Shown: in pieces, positions 9,164-17,624 of the stretch | Position numbering within the stretch: the first letter of the stretch is position 1 | Layout: every line of letters begins with the position of its first letter | NCBI RefSeq assembly: GCF_001570725.1 | Contig: NZ_BCNV01000001.1 | Span: forward strand, 372,001-436,000 | From: Paenibacillus amylolyticus | Lineage (GTDB): Bacteria; Bacillota; Bacilli; Paenibacillales; Paenibacillaceae | Direction: 5' to 3' | Length of the DNA: 64,000 nucleotides | Notes under the pieces: model-generated | Databases searched by the model: none | What the model saw: only the letters and a program-made list of their open reading frames with translations | Told to the model about the DNA's origin: nothing | Made by a program: the position numbers and the translations under genes

Positions 9164-9517
9164 ATGTATTCTACACTGCGTTATACACTGGAAAGCAATG
9201 GCACAACCTACGAGAATGATAGCATTAATGCCTCGTTATTGGTGGAGTTGATCTCCAATCTGGAATTGCATGAATACGTAGTACTTAAACCTTCGGAGCT
9301 GGTGGAGGGAAGTATGTATATGCAGGCTGCTGCGCTTGAGGAACCAGGGCAAATGGTGGCGGAGATTCGTTTGCAGGAAGGCGAGGACGGTTTCCGGCAT
9401 TACAGCTGCAGCACAACAGATACAACTGGGATTATTCAATGGTTTCTGGATTACTGGGGGAAGCAACAGCTGCCAAAGCTGGAGTCTTGGCAGGATATCA
9501 CGCATGAGTTCGACTAA
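9164..9517 (+). CDS. Conserved hypothetical protein, about 117 residues
   Basis: I do not recognise a family. The start is the ATG at 9164 (MYSTLRYTLE), which has AAGGGGA 7 nt upstream. An upstream in-frame ATG at 9137 has no ribosome binding site. The product is acidic and soluble, with no signal peptide or membrane helix, and ends near WQDITHEFD. The gene is monocistronic, between a promoter with a palindromic operator and a bidirectional terminator, so it is probably a regulated small cytosolic protein. Confidence 0.65.
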   Translation: MYSTLRYTLESNGTTYENDSINASLLVELISNLELHEYVVLKPSELVEGSMYMQAAALEEPGQMVAEIRLQEGEDGFRHYSCSTTDTTGIIQWFLDYWGKQQLPKLESWQDITHEFD

Positions 9518-9601
9518 GGGTAAATGAGTGAGCAGGGAATAAGATTAGGTAGAATGCAGACGGAGTAATTTAGGATATGCTGGATATGCTTCGTATTAAT
9601 T

Positions 9602-9642
9602 AAAATCCCGCAACCCATGATATTATGGGTTTGCGGGATTTT
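9602..9642. terminator. Bidirectional terminator
   Basis: AAAATCCCGCAACCCAT (9602-9618) pairs with ATGGGTTTGCGGGATTTT (9625-9642), with A-runs and T-runs on both sides. It serves the hypothetical gene on the left and the peptidase gene on the right. Confidence 0.88.
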
Positions 9643-9666
9643 GTTTTTGACATAGATCCAATTGGA

Positions 9667-10755
9667 TTAGTCGGTAAGGATTTGCAGCTCTTTTGGATAT
9701 GTTGTCAGAACTTCGATACCCGTCTCAGTCACAATTACATCATCCTCGATACGAACGCCGCCTGCTGCGGTATAGATGCCCGGTTCAATCGTGAATACGG
9801 TACCTTCATTCAGGATGTCCATATTCTCTCCATGGAGAGAAGGATACTCATGCACGTCAATACCCAATCCATGGCCTACCCTATGCATAAAACGTTCGCC
9901 GTATCCCGCTTCTTCCGTGACCTGGCGTGCTGCACGATCCACTTCGGCGCAGGTAATGCCTGGTTTCACGATTTGGATAGCAGCTTCGTTCGCTGCAAGC
10001 ACAGTGTTATAGATGGTTTTGAGTTCAGGTGAGATATCACCAAAAGCGAATGTACGTGTGATATCCGAGGCATACCCTCCAGCATACACACCCATGTCAA
10101 ACATCAACAGGTCACCATGTTGCAATTTCCGTTCACCCGGTGTACCGTGTGGCAGACCTGTTTTGGGTCCTGTGAGCACCATGGTATCAAAGGAAGGGCC
10201 ATCGGCACCCAGCTTTTTCATCTGATATTCCATCTCTGCGACAAGTTCAATCTCGGTTACGCCTGCACGAACATGAGAGAGGCCTTGACGAAGAGTTTCT
10301 TCAATTAGATGAATGGCGTGGCGAATGCGGGCTACCTCATCTGGTGTTTTTTTCACACGTAATGTGCGAAGCAGGGGGCCAACATCTTCAAAGCTGGCAG
10401 CACCGAGAGCGGCGGTCAGCTGCTCATAACGTGCGACCGTCACGTATTCTTTCTCGAGACCAACTCGGCCCAAGCGCCCCTGATAACGATCAAACAAAGC
10501 GTACGGATTATCCGTATCCGTGTGCGTGGCAATGTTGGATACCGAGGAAGCGGCAGCGGCAGCTTCTGCGTCCAGGGCGGGTACGATCAATAATGGTTCT
10601 TCGCCACGTGCGAGTACCAGACCAAGGAAGCGTTCATGCGGATTGCTCGCAAATCCAGTTAAATAGTAGATATGTTTTGGATCTGTGATCAGCATGGCGT
10701 CCAATCCTTGCCCGGACAGATCGGCTTCAAGACGAGATAAAGGGTTTTGATTCAT
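9667..10755 (-). CDS. M24B Xaa-Pro peptidase (aminopeptidase P / prolidase family)
   Basis: This metallopeptidase would release N-terminal residues linked to proline or split Xaa-Pro dipeptides. The 362-residue protein has the N-terminal creatinase-like domain (ITDPKHIYYLTGF) and a C-terminal pita-bread domain. The metal ligands are visible in order: the Asp residues of MFDMGVYAGGYASDITR, the His in RVGHGLGIDVHEYP, Glu in FTIEPGIY and Glu in VRIEDDV. The ATG at 10755 is preferred over the one 24 nt upstream because AGGTGG lies between them. It is single-gene, with its terminator shared with the convergent gene. Confidence 0.93.
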   Translation of the reverse strand: MNQNPLSRLEADLSGQGLDAMLITDPKHIYYLTGFASNPHERFLGLVLARGEEPLLIVPALDAEAAAAASSVSNIATHTDTDNPYALFDRYQGRLGRVGLEKEYVTVARYEQLTAALGAASFEDVGPLLRTLRVKKTPDEVARIRHAIHLIEETLRQGLSHVRAGVTEIELVAEMEYQMKKLGADGPSFDTMVLTGPKTGLPHGTPGERKLQHGDLLMFDMGVYAGGYASDITRTFAFGDISPELKTIYNTVLAANEAAIQIVKPGITCAEVDRAARQVTEEAGYGERFMHRVGHGLGIDVHEYPSLHGENMDILNEGTVFTIEPGIYTAAGGVRIEDDVIVTETGIEVLTTYPKELQILTD

Positions 10756-10973
10756 AAGTGTAGTTGTCCACCTTTCCATTCATACTATCCTTCTATTATA
10801 AAAGATTATGATGGAATTCCAAACTGCAGTGATTTCATGTCCTCGGAATCCCTTGAATTCTTGGTTTAACTGGCTGGTATGAAGGGTAATACAGGGCGAA
10901 ACCGCTTTACAAATGAATAATAGCGTCACAACTATAGAGAACAAAAAAACGATATGCGAAGGGAGATGTAATC

Positions 10974-12188
10974 ATGAATAATCGAGTAACCGTCCCACTG
11001 TATGCTTCATTATTAAGTGTGGCACTGTTGACAGCATCATGCTCTTCAGGCGATCCCTCTACAGGAGGAACAGAGCAGACGTCTCAGGGGCAGGGAACAG
11101 GTCAGGGACAGACAGCCAATGGAGGCAATGGCAGTACGATTGGAAACGAGAGTGGAGCGCAGGGAGAGGCAGTTATTCCGTATCAGGTTTCCGTTCTGGT
11201 TGAAGGACTAAATGCACCATGGGAGATTGTGAGTGTGCCTGATGGTCGGATGTTTGTAACGGAACGCCCAGGTGCGATTCGGGTCATTGAGGATGGAAAA
11301 CTAACCCCTGAACCACTGATTGAATTCTCAGCCCCGTTTAATGAAGAAGGTGAAGGAGGTCTGTTGGGTCTTGCAGCAGATCCGGACTTTGAGGAGAACG
11401 GTTACTTGTATGCGTACCACTCCTATCTGGTGGAAGGCGACGACATTGCCAATCGGGTGTTACGCCTCAAGGTGAATGATGGGAAAGCGGTCATAGATCA
11501 AGAGCTGCTTGGTAACATTCCAGGCGGAACGAATCATAATGGTGGGCGGATCAAGATCGGCCCGGACAAGTTGCTCTATATTACGACAGGTGAGCGCTAT
11601 GAGCCGGAACTGTCACAGAACGAAGATAGCCTTGGGGGTAAAATATTGCGGATTGGTCTCGACGGATCGATTCCTGCAGACAACCCATGGCCGAATTCGC
11701 CTGTGTACAGTATGGGACACCGTAACGCACAGGGACTGGCCTGGAACCCAGACAACGGTTATCTCTATTCTACCGAGCATGGTCAGCGGAATCATGATGA
11801 GATTAACCGGATTGTGGCTGGTGAGAATTATGGCTGGCCCGAGGTGGAGGGAGACGAAGATGACAACGGCGCATATCAGGCTCCGCTTGCACATAGTGGG
11901 AATGACACATGGGCTCCGTCCGGTGTAGCTTTTGTTGAAGAAGGACCATGGGCCGGTTCACTGATTGCCGCGAATCTGCGTGGAGAGCAGTTGTTGAAGG
12001 TTACTCTTTCGGAAGATGGTACGCAGGTCGAGCAGGTGGAACCCATCTTCGAAGATGAATGGGGTCGAATTCGCAATGTGAGTGCTGGCGAGGACGGGAA
12101 GTTATATGTGCTTACAAACAATCGGGATGGACGAGGATCACCACGAGATGGGGATGACAAGCTGATAGTGCTTACTCCGGAGAGTTAA
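10974..12188 (+). CDS. PQQ-type glucose/sorbosone dehydrogenase lipoprotein
   Basis: This secreted six-bladed beta-propeller protein belongs to the YliI/Asd (GSDH) family of sugar dehydrogenases. The 404-residue product starts with a lipoprotein signal peptide (LLTASC, Cys near residue 23), then a Ser/Gly/Gln-rich linker to about residue 65. The GSDH core runs from LNAPWEIVSVPDGRMFVTER through GGTNHNGGRIKIGPD to the C-terminus. An AGGGAG site precedes the ATG. Whether it binds PQQ cannot be judged, and Bacillales often lack PQQ synthesis, so the true substrate is open. Confidence 0.88.
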   Translation: MNNRVTVPLYASLLSVALLTASCSSGDPSTGGTEQTSQGQGTGQGQTANGGNGSTIGNESGAQGEAVIPYQVSVLVEGLNAPWEIVSVPDGRMFVTERPGAIRVIEDGKLTPEPLIEFSAPFNEEGEGGLLGLAADPDFEENGYLYAYHSYLVEGDDIANRVLRLKVNDGKAVIDQELLGNIPGGTNHNGGRIKIGPDKLLYITTGERYEPELSQNEDSLGGKILRIGLDGSIPADNPWPNSPVYSMGHRNAQGLAWNPDNGYLYSTEHGQRNHDEINRIVAGENYGWPEVEGDEDDNGAYQAPLAHSGNDTWAPSGVAFVEEGPWAGSLIAANLRGEQLLKVTLSEDGTQVEQVEPIFEDEWGRIRNVSAGEDGKLYVLTNNRDGRGSPRDGDDKLIVLTPES

Positions 12189-12333
12189 GTAGGGAGTCAG
12201 GTGAGATAAATCAGTGTTGAAGGACGCGTCGAACCGAATTGATATCGCGATAAGGTAGTGAATGGAGATAAGTTTAAAACTAACGGATGCCGCTTAACTT
12301 GAGTTTAAGTCCTGAATCGCTCTTTATTCTTTT

Positions 12334-12530
12334 TCTAACGAACCTGACATACCTTATATGAACGTTTAGAGGTCGATGAAGAATGTAACGAACCTCAGCC
12401 ACGTTATATCACCAAAATTCACTTGAAACCTGCGGAAAAACCAGTGAAACTCGTAAATAAGATGTCTGGGGTTCGTTAGAAAATCTTAATGCTCAAAATA
12501 TAGCATATAGCGTGTCTCAGATTCGTTAGA
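12334..12530. repeat. Interspersed ++-- repeat element, copy A (197 bp)
   Basis: Four copies of a motif close to TAACGAAYCTCAGNCACGYTAT are present. Two lie on the + strand, starting at 12334 and 12384, and two on the - strand, ending at 12480 and 12530. The 50 bp offset within each pair and the overall dyad match copy B at 45863-46058 almost exactly. The half-elements can pair into one long imperfect hairpin. The sequence between motifs is not conserved between the copies. Confidence 0.8.
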
Positions 12531-12542
12531 GGCTACTGCGGA

Positions 12543-12604
12543 CATGTCGTGGTGCAATAGAAGATAGTGTGCGCATGTCGTGGTGTAATATAAGATACCG
12601 TACG
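12543..12604. repeat. Tandem duplication, 2 x 31 bp
   Basis: Two adjacent 31 bp units begin with CATGTCGTGGTG and differ at about six positions. It sits directly beside repeat element A. No coding sense is seen. Confidence 0.75.
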
Positions 12605-12639
12605 CACACCAGTGCAGTAGTAGAAGTACATGGTTAATG

Positions 12640-12692
12640 AATCAAAGGAGCTGTCCCGTCAAATTCATGACGTATGGGACAGCTCCTTGATT
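12640..12692. terminator. Long near-perfect hairpin
   Basis: AATCAAAGGAGCTGTCCC (12640-12657) pairs with GGGACAGCTCCTTGATT (12676-12692) with one bulge. There is no strong T-tract, so the termination role is probable rather than certain. It lies downstream of the MBL-fold gene on the - strand. Confidence 0.6.
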
Positions 12693-12812
12693 GTAATATA
12701 TGTGTCATCCTAATCTTGAATGAGCCACTCCGCACAATGCTGCACGAAGAGAAACAGCGTTAATAGGATGCTTGTGTAATTCCCGAAACACTCACAGCTT
12801 CGCATTCTTTAC

Positions 12813-13544
12813 TTATTCTGCGCTCTCTGCAAGTGTGGCAATACGCTGAGCTGGATCATTCATGTACTCTCCACCGTGATAACAGAGAACCTTATTAAGC
12901 TTAAGGTCGGTCAGTTTTTTCAGGCTTCGTAGCGCTTCTGGCATGTCCGGTGTCGCGGGTGGTGCTGGGCCAACCAGTTCATCATCAACCACACGAAGTT
13001 CATCGGCAGCGAGCAGGAACTGCTGCTCACCGAAATACAGGCAGATATGACCTGGGGTATGTCCCGGTGTATGAATAACCTGTGTACCGCCTTGAAGGGG
13101 TAACAAGTCTCCGTCCGCCAGTGTTCTGCTGATGTTCACTTCAGGCAGTTGTAACAGCAGCTGGTCTGCCAGTGCCAATACGGGCGCGGGAAGAAGTGCA
13201 CGACGTTCAGGCGTGAACTTGATCAAAGGTTTCTCACCTGTTAGATATGGAATCTCATCGGCATGTGCCCAGATTTCCAGATCGGGAATAGCATCCAGAA
13301 GAGCGCCCAGATTACCGATATGATCGATGTCCTGATGAGTAATAATCACACGTTTGACGTCCGAGAGTTGAACGCCTTCTTGTTCCAAAGCGGATTGAAG
13401 TTCAGCAAATTGTCCAATCATGCCGGTATCCACCAAGGTAACACCATCTACATCACGAAGCATGACGGGAAATATGGGGCTATTCCCGGAAGGTGTGGGA
13501 ATCTGGAGATTTAGTACAGTAATCGAAGTTGTTGGATGGCTCAT
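12813..13544 (-). CDS. MBL-fold metallo-hydrolase
   Basis: This metallo-beta-lactamase superfamily hydrolase resembles the glyoxalase II / quorum-lactonase group, and its substrate is unknown. The 243-residue product has the metal motif THQDIDHIG (HxDxDH form), a second His in HTPGHTPGHICLY, an Asp in LAADEL and a late His in LCYHGGEY. The in-frame GTG at 13571 lies inside the ribosome binding site, so the ATG at 13544 is the likely start. AGGAGG lies 26 nt upstream of that ATG but is brought to about 10 nt by a small hairpin in between. Confidence 0.87.
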   Translation of the reverse strand: MSHPTTSITVLNLQIPTPSGNSPIFPVMLRDVDGVTLVDTGMIGQFAELQSALEQEGVQLSDVKRVIITHQDIDHIGNLGALLDAIPDLEIWAHADEIPYLTGEKPLIKFTPERRALLPAPVLALADQLLLQLPEVNISRTLADGDLLPLQGGTQVIHTPGHTPGHICLYFGEQQFLLAADELRVVDDELVGPAPPATPDMPEALRSLKKLTDLKLNKVLCYHGGEYMNDPAQRIATLAESAE

Positions 13545-13550
13545 GGTTGT

Positions 13551-13576
13551 CCGGACCGCAGTCCGGTACACCTCCT
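13551..13576 (-). promoter_or_regulatory. Structured ribosome binding site of the MBL-fold gene
   Basis: On the - strand AGGAGG is followed by a perfect 6 bp hairpin (CCGGAC, loop TGCG, GTCCGG; 13551-13566) and then the ATG at 13544. Folding removes 16 nt and places the Shine-Dalgarno sequence at a workable distance from the start. Confidence 0.55.
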
Positions 13577-13600
13577 TTTCTTTTTTAGCAATGATTGTTG

Positions 13601-14143
13601 TTATTCAGGGCGATTATATTTTAAGTGTTTTCTATACTTTTTTACCGTATGGAGTAATGTTTCAAACGTTTCTTCTTCATTACTGCCATCCTTAACGATC
13701 GAGACAAATGAGAAGTTATCATGAACAAGTTTGTTCCTCGTCTGAAACACCTGGCTAAGGGCTTCTGCGAAGTGTTCTTTTTCGGATTCCAGATCAATGA
13801 ATTCTTTACTCAGTTCGGCTTGAATAATCTCCATGTTAGAGCGCGCACGATAGGCAGGAGTTTTCATCAGCTGGGTCGAATTAAACTTTTTCTGATATAC
13901 GTCTCTGTACAGTTGATGTAACATTTGTTCAATAATGGCGCATAGTTCGATGACCAGTGAAGCATATCTTCGGTTTTTGCGTTTTCGGGTGAGCTCACGT
14001 GTTTCTTCCTGGTCCAAGATACCGTATTTTTCATACAGCGTAGAATCAACGTTCTGCAAGATATCCTGATATTCCTGTTCGAGTAGTGCGACTTCAAGTT
14101 TGGCTTGTTTTTTAACTTTTTTAAAATCTTCTTTGGTCAGCAT
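13601..14143 (-). CDS. HEPN-like protein of unknown function
   Basis: The 180-residue protein is mostly helical and charged. Near the C-terminus (about 148-157) it carries TRNKLVHDNF, the R-x4-H pattern of HEPN domains, many of which are RNases in toxin-antitoxin and defence systems. No membrane segment is seen. The ATG at 14143 is chosen because GGGAGG lies 6 nt upstream. It is adjacent to, but separate from, the MBL-fold gene, and no obvious antitoxin partner adjoins it. The HEPN assignment rests on this motif and helical content only. Confidence 0.6.
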   Translation of the reverse strand: MLTKEDFKKVKKQAKLEVALLEQEYQDILQNVDSTLYEKYGILDQEETRELTRKRKNRRYASLVIELCAIIEQMLHQLYRDVYQKKFNSTQLMKTPAYRARSNMEIIQAELSKEFIDLESEKEHFAEALSQVFQTRNKLVHDNFSFVSIVKDGSNEEETFETLLHTVKKYRKHLKYNRPE

Positions 14144-14246
14144 ACTTGTCCTCCCATGGAAACCGAGATGTGATCCTATCATTATCTCATATTGTCCGTC
14201 GTCGCGCCTCTAATTTCGGAACCTCATGTTCAGAAGGGAAGTACCT

Positions 14247-15110
14247 ATGTCCAATCAGACAGCAATAGTAACAGGAGCTAACTCAGGTATGGGGTTGGCG
14301 ACCACCATTGAACTTGCAAGGCAAGGATATCACGTAATTATGGCATGCCGCAGTGAGAAGCGTGGACAGGAGGCTCTTCAGGAAGCTGTACGTCAGTCCG
14401 GTTCTTCTGCGATTGAGTTGATGCTGTGTGACCTGGGGTCACTCGAAAGCATACGCCAATTTGCCCGCACATTCCGCGAGCGTCATGATCGCCTTGACGT
14501 TTTGGTTAATAATGCGGGGGTAGTGATGGTCAAGCGGAAGGAAACCTCAGACGGGTTCGAACAAAGTATCGGTATTAACCATCTGGGGCATTTCCTGCTG
14601 ACCTTACTTTTGATAGAACCTCTGAAAGCTGCGAAGCAGGGACGGGTGGTGAACGTTTCGTCTGGTGCTTACAAAGCGGGTAAAATTCACTTCGAAGATC
14701 CACATCTGCATAAAGGTTATAATCCGATCAAAAGCTACGCCCAATCCAAATTGGCTAACGTGCTATTCACTCGTGCATTGGCCGGCAAAATGTCAGGTAC
14801 GTCTGTGACGGTAAACTGTCTACACCCTGGTGCGGTGGGAACGAGTATTGGCGTAGATCGTAATACCGGATTCGGCACACGCATTATGGCGTTTGTGGGT
14901 AAGCTTCCATTCTTTCTATCGCCTGAAGAAGGGGCGCGAACGGCTGTCTATCTGGCCACAAGCCCTGAAGTCGTAGGGATCACCGGGCGTTACTACTATC
15001 AACAGAAAGAGCAGCAGCTGAAGGCACATGCCGTTGATGATGCTTCAGCTGAGCGTTTCTGGACATGGAGCGAAGAACAGGTTGGGCTAAAGCCTGACGA
15101 GAAGTTGTAA
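14247..15110 (+). CDS. Short-chain dehydrogenase/reductase (retinol-dehydrogenase-like)
   Basis: This NAD(P)-dependent oxidoreductase has a Rossmann fold. The 287-residue product shows the cofactor motif TGANSGMG, NNAG at the end of strand 4, a catalytic Ser in NVSSGAYK and YAQSKLAN (YxxxK). The order and spacing resemble WWOX/retinol dehydrogenase-like SDRs. The ATG at 14247 has GGGAAG 6 nt upstream, so an upstream in-frame ATG at 14226 is disfavoured. The substrate is unknown. Confidence 0.9.
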   Translation: MSNQTAIVTGANSGMGLATTIELARQGYHVIMACRSEKRGQEALQEAVRQSGSSAIELMLCDLGSLESIRQFARTFRERHDRLDVLVNNAGVVMVKRKETSDGFEQSIGINHLGHFLLTLLLIEPLKAAKQGRVVNVSSGAYKAGKIHFEDPHLHKGYNPIKSYAQSKLANVLFTRALAGKMSGTSVTVNCLHPGAVGTSIGVDRNTGFGTRIMAFVGKLPFFLSPEEGARTAVYLATSPEVVGITGRYYYQQKEQQLKAHAVDDASAERFWTWSEEQVGLKPDEKL

Positions 15111-15152
15111 TTTAACGAAAGCGATTGACCATAGAGTAGAGCCGCTAATTTT

Positions 15153-17153
15153 TTAGACTTTTGCCTTCACAGCTTGTTGGATCATTTCAATAAAAGCTTG
15201 AATAGGTTGGATGCCTTGATCTCCCTGACCGTATGCACGGACAGAGGCGGATGAGGCATTTTTCTCATTCTCACCAAGCACGAGTGAATAAGGCACTTTT
15301 TCCATTTGGGCTTCACGGATTTTGTACCCGAGCTTCTCGCTGCGCAGATCTGTTTCTACCCGAATGCCCGCAGCCCGGAGCTGACTCTGTACTTGGAGCG
15401 CATAGTCTGCGTAATGATCTGATACAGGCAGCAGCTTCACTTGCACAGGTGCGAGCCAGAGTGGGAATGCGCCTGCATAATGTTCAGTCAGGATGCCGAT
15501 GAAACGATCGATGGAACCATAGATGGCACGGTGGATTACGACCGGACGGTGTTTCAGGCTATCCTCGCCAATGTAAGTGAGGTCGAACTTATCCGGCATT
15601 TGAAAATCAAGCTGGATTGTTCCGCACTGCCAGCTGCGCTTCAACGCATCGAGGATATGAAAGTCAATTTTCGGTCCATAAAAGGCACCGTCTCCTTCGT
15701 TAATGCGATATTCCACGCCTCGACGATCCAATACATTTTGCAATGCACGTTCCGCCTGATCCCACAGCTCTTCTGATCCCATGGAATCTTCCGGACGAGT
15801 GGACAACTCAATCTTATATTCGAATCCGAAGATATCGTACATGCGTCCGATCAGTGAGATCGCCTGATTGATCTCGTCCTCGATCTGCTCTGGCATGACG
15901 TAGAGATGGGCATCATCCTGGCAGAATGTCCGCACACGCATCATGCCGTTCAGCGCACCTGAGAATTCATGACGGTGAACCTGACCAAATTCCATCAAGC
16001 GAATCGGCAATTCGCGGTAGGAATGGAGTGTATTTTTGAAGATCAGCATGTGTCCGGGACAGTTCATCGGTTTCAGTGCAAAAGTCGCATCGTCCACTTC
16101 CGAGAAATACATATTGTCCTTGTAATGCTCCCAGTGGCCGGATTGCTCCCACAGCCGATTGTTCATCATAAGAGGAGTCCGGACTTCCTGATATCCTTCT
16201 TGCAATTGCAACTCACGGGAGAACTGCTCCAGTTCAGTGCGAACAGTCATACCTTTGGGCAGATAGAAGGGCATGCCGGGCGCTTCTTCGGAGAACATGA
16301 ATAGTTCAAGCTCTTTGCCGAGTTTACGATGATCCCGTTTCTTCGCTTCTTCGAGCATGTGCAGATGTTCATCCAACTGGGCTTTGTTCGGGAAAGCAGT
16401 GCCGTAGATGCGTTGCAGCATCTTATTATCCGAGTTACCCCGCCAGTACGCACCAGCGACATTCAACAGCTTGAACGCTTTGATTCGACCAGTGGATGGA
16501 AGATGGGGACCGCGACACAGATCGAAGAACTCTCCTTGATCATAGATCGAAAGCTCGGCGTCCTCTGGCAAATCCCGAATCAGTTCAAGCTTGTACGGGT
16601 CCTGGATTTCTTCAAAGATGCGAAGGGCTTCCTCCCGGCTAACCACCCGGCGGCTGATCTTTTCATTTTCCTGAATGATTTTGTTCATTTCCCGCTCAAT
16701 GGCAGTCAGATCACTGATGGACAAAGCATGCTCCAGATCAACATCGTAATAAAAGCCATCTTCAATGACTGGCCCGATACCCAGTTTCACTTGATCCGCA
16801 CCGTAGATGCGTTTGAGCGCCTGTGCGAGCACATGTGCTGCGCTGTGACGATAACGATACAGACCTTCTGCGCTATCCAAAGTAACGATGACGAGTTCGC
16901 AATTTTGCTCAAGCACCCAATCAAGATCGACATTCTGACCATCTACAATACCACCAATGGCTTGTTTTCCAAGACTTGTGCTGATGGATGAGGCGACCGC
17001 CCCTACAGTGATGCCTGCTTCGTAAGAACGTACCGCGCTACCTTGCAGACGGATTTCAATGGAATGACTGGATTGTTGCAGATCATTTACTTGGCTGTTT
17101 ATTTCGTTACCTGATTTGTTGCTTGCTGAGTTAATGTTTTCTTGTTTGCTCAT
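15153..17153 (-). CDS. thrS: Threonyl-tRNA synthetase
   Basis: ThrS charges tRNA-Thr with threonine and edits mischarged serine. The product is about 667 residues: an extra Asn/Ser-rich N-terminal stretch of about 28 residues, a TGS domain, the editing domain with HSAAHVLAQALKR, and the class II catalytic core. Motif 2 is in FGQVHRHEFSGALNGMMRVR, zinc ligands include the Cys of PMNCPGHM, and an anticodon-binding domain ends the protein. The ATG at 17153 (MSKQENINS) follows GGAGAG. The mRNA carries a T-box leader, so expression should rise when tRNA-Thr is uncharged. Confidence 0.97.
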   Translation of the reverse strand: MSKQENINSASNKSGNEINSQVNDLQQSSHSIEIRLQGSAVRSYEAGITVGAVASSISTSLGKQAIGGIVDGQNVDLDWVLEQNCELVIVTLDSAEGLYRYRHSAAHVLAQALKRIYGADQVKLGIGPVIEDGFYYDVDLEHALSISDLTAIEREMNKIIQENEKISRRVVSREEALRIFEEIQDPYKLELIRDLPEDAELSIYDQGEFFDLCRGPHLPSTGRIKAFKLLNVAGAYWRGNSDNKMLQRIYGTAFPNKAQLDEHLHMLEEAKKRDHRKLGKELELFMFSEEAPGMPFYLPKGMTVRTELEQFSRELQLQEGYQEVRTPLMMNNRLWEQSGHWEHYKDNMYFSEVDDATFALKPMNCPGHMLIFKNTLHSYRELPIRLMEFGQVHRHEFSGALNGMMRVRTFCQDDAHLYVMPEQIEDEINQAISLIGRMYDIFGFEYKIELSTRPEDSMGSEELWDQAERALQNVLDRRGVEYRINEGDGAFYGPKIDFHILDALKRSWQCGTIQLDFQMPDKFDLTYIGEDSLKHRPVVIHRAIYGSIDRFIGILTEHYAGAFPLWLAPVQVKLLPVSDHYADYALQVQSQLRAAGIRVETDLRSEKLGYKIREAQMEKVPYSLVLGENEKNASSASVRAYGQGDQGIQPIQAFIEMIQQAVKAKV

Positions 17154-17187
17154 GTGAACCACTCTCCATTTCTTAAAATGAAAGCGC

Positions 17188-17490
17188 AAAAAACACCCGT
17201 CCCGGAAAAGGGACGAGTGCGCTTGGCTCGTGGTTCCACCCTAATTTGGTTATGGTGCGCCCTGATCTCGGCCAGCCGCCGGAACAGAAAACATCATAAC
17301 CCTCATTGGAATCCGTTATCGGGGATCAGACGGTGGACTCTACTGGCAGCATGCCGAACATCTGAAGGACGTCCGAAATGCTGAGGTTCGAGGTCACGGC
17401 TGCAGAGGGGTAATTCCGGTCCGTTCGCTGAAGAAGGTTTCACCAATCCCCTCTCTCTCTGGGCAGCACGCAAACGAAATCATGTCTCTG
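17188..17490 (-). ncRNA. T-box leader of thrS
   Basis: On the - strand the leader contains the diagnostic T-box sequence GGGTGGAACCACGAG (about 17228-17242). A terminator follows: CACTCGTCCC pairs with GGGACGGGTG (17194-17219) and runs into TTTTTT. The upstream part has a purine-rich AGAGAGAGAGG stretch and complementary CCCCTCT, fitting stem I. A candidate ACC (Thr) specifier lies at 17409-17411. Uncharged tRNA-Thr would stabilise the antiterminator and allow thrS transcription. Confidence 0.9.
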
Positions 17491-17624
17491 GTCATCGCCA
17501 AATATGTTAGATCAACTCATTAAAGTTATTCTGAAATGTGTTGCATTCAATATCAATATATTGGAACAGGTGTTATTGAGTGTCGATTATATAGACTGAA
17601 AATGGAAAGGTCAAGCGGAACATT
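17491..17624. promoter_or_regulatory. Upstream region of the thrS leader
   Basis: An AT-rich spacer between the T-box leader and the end of the histidine kinase gene. It should contain the thrS promoter on the - strand (TTGATA-like elements near 17550-17560). No gene is seen. Confidence 0.35.

Larger units (their letters stand above)
12189..12812. other. Gene-free region carrying repeat element A
   Basis: No gene is visible in these 624 nt. The region holds repeat element A (12334-12530), a two-copy 31 bp tandem repeat (12543-12604) and a strong hairpin (12640-12692). Confidence 0.7.

Noticed and set aside
16329..16991. 220-codon open frame on the plus strand
   Set aside because: It is antisense to thrS, which has clear family motifs.
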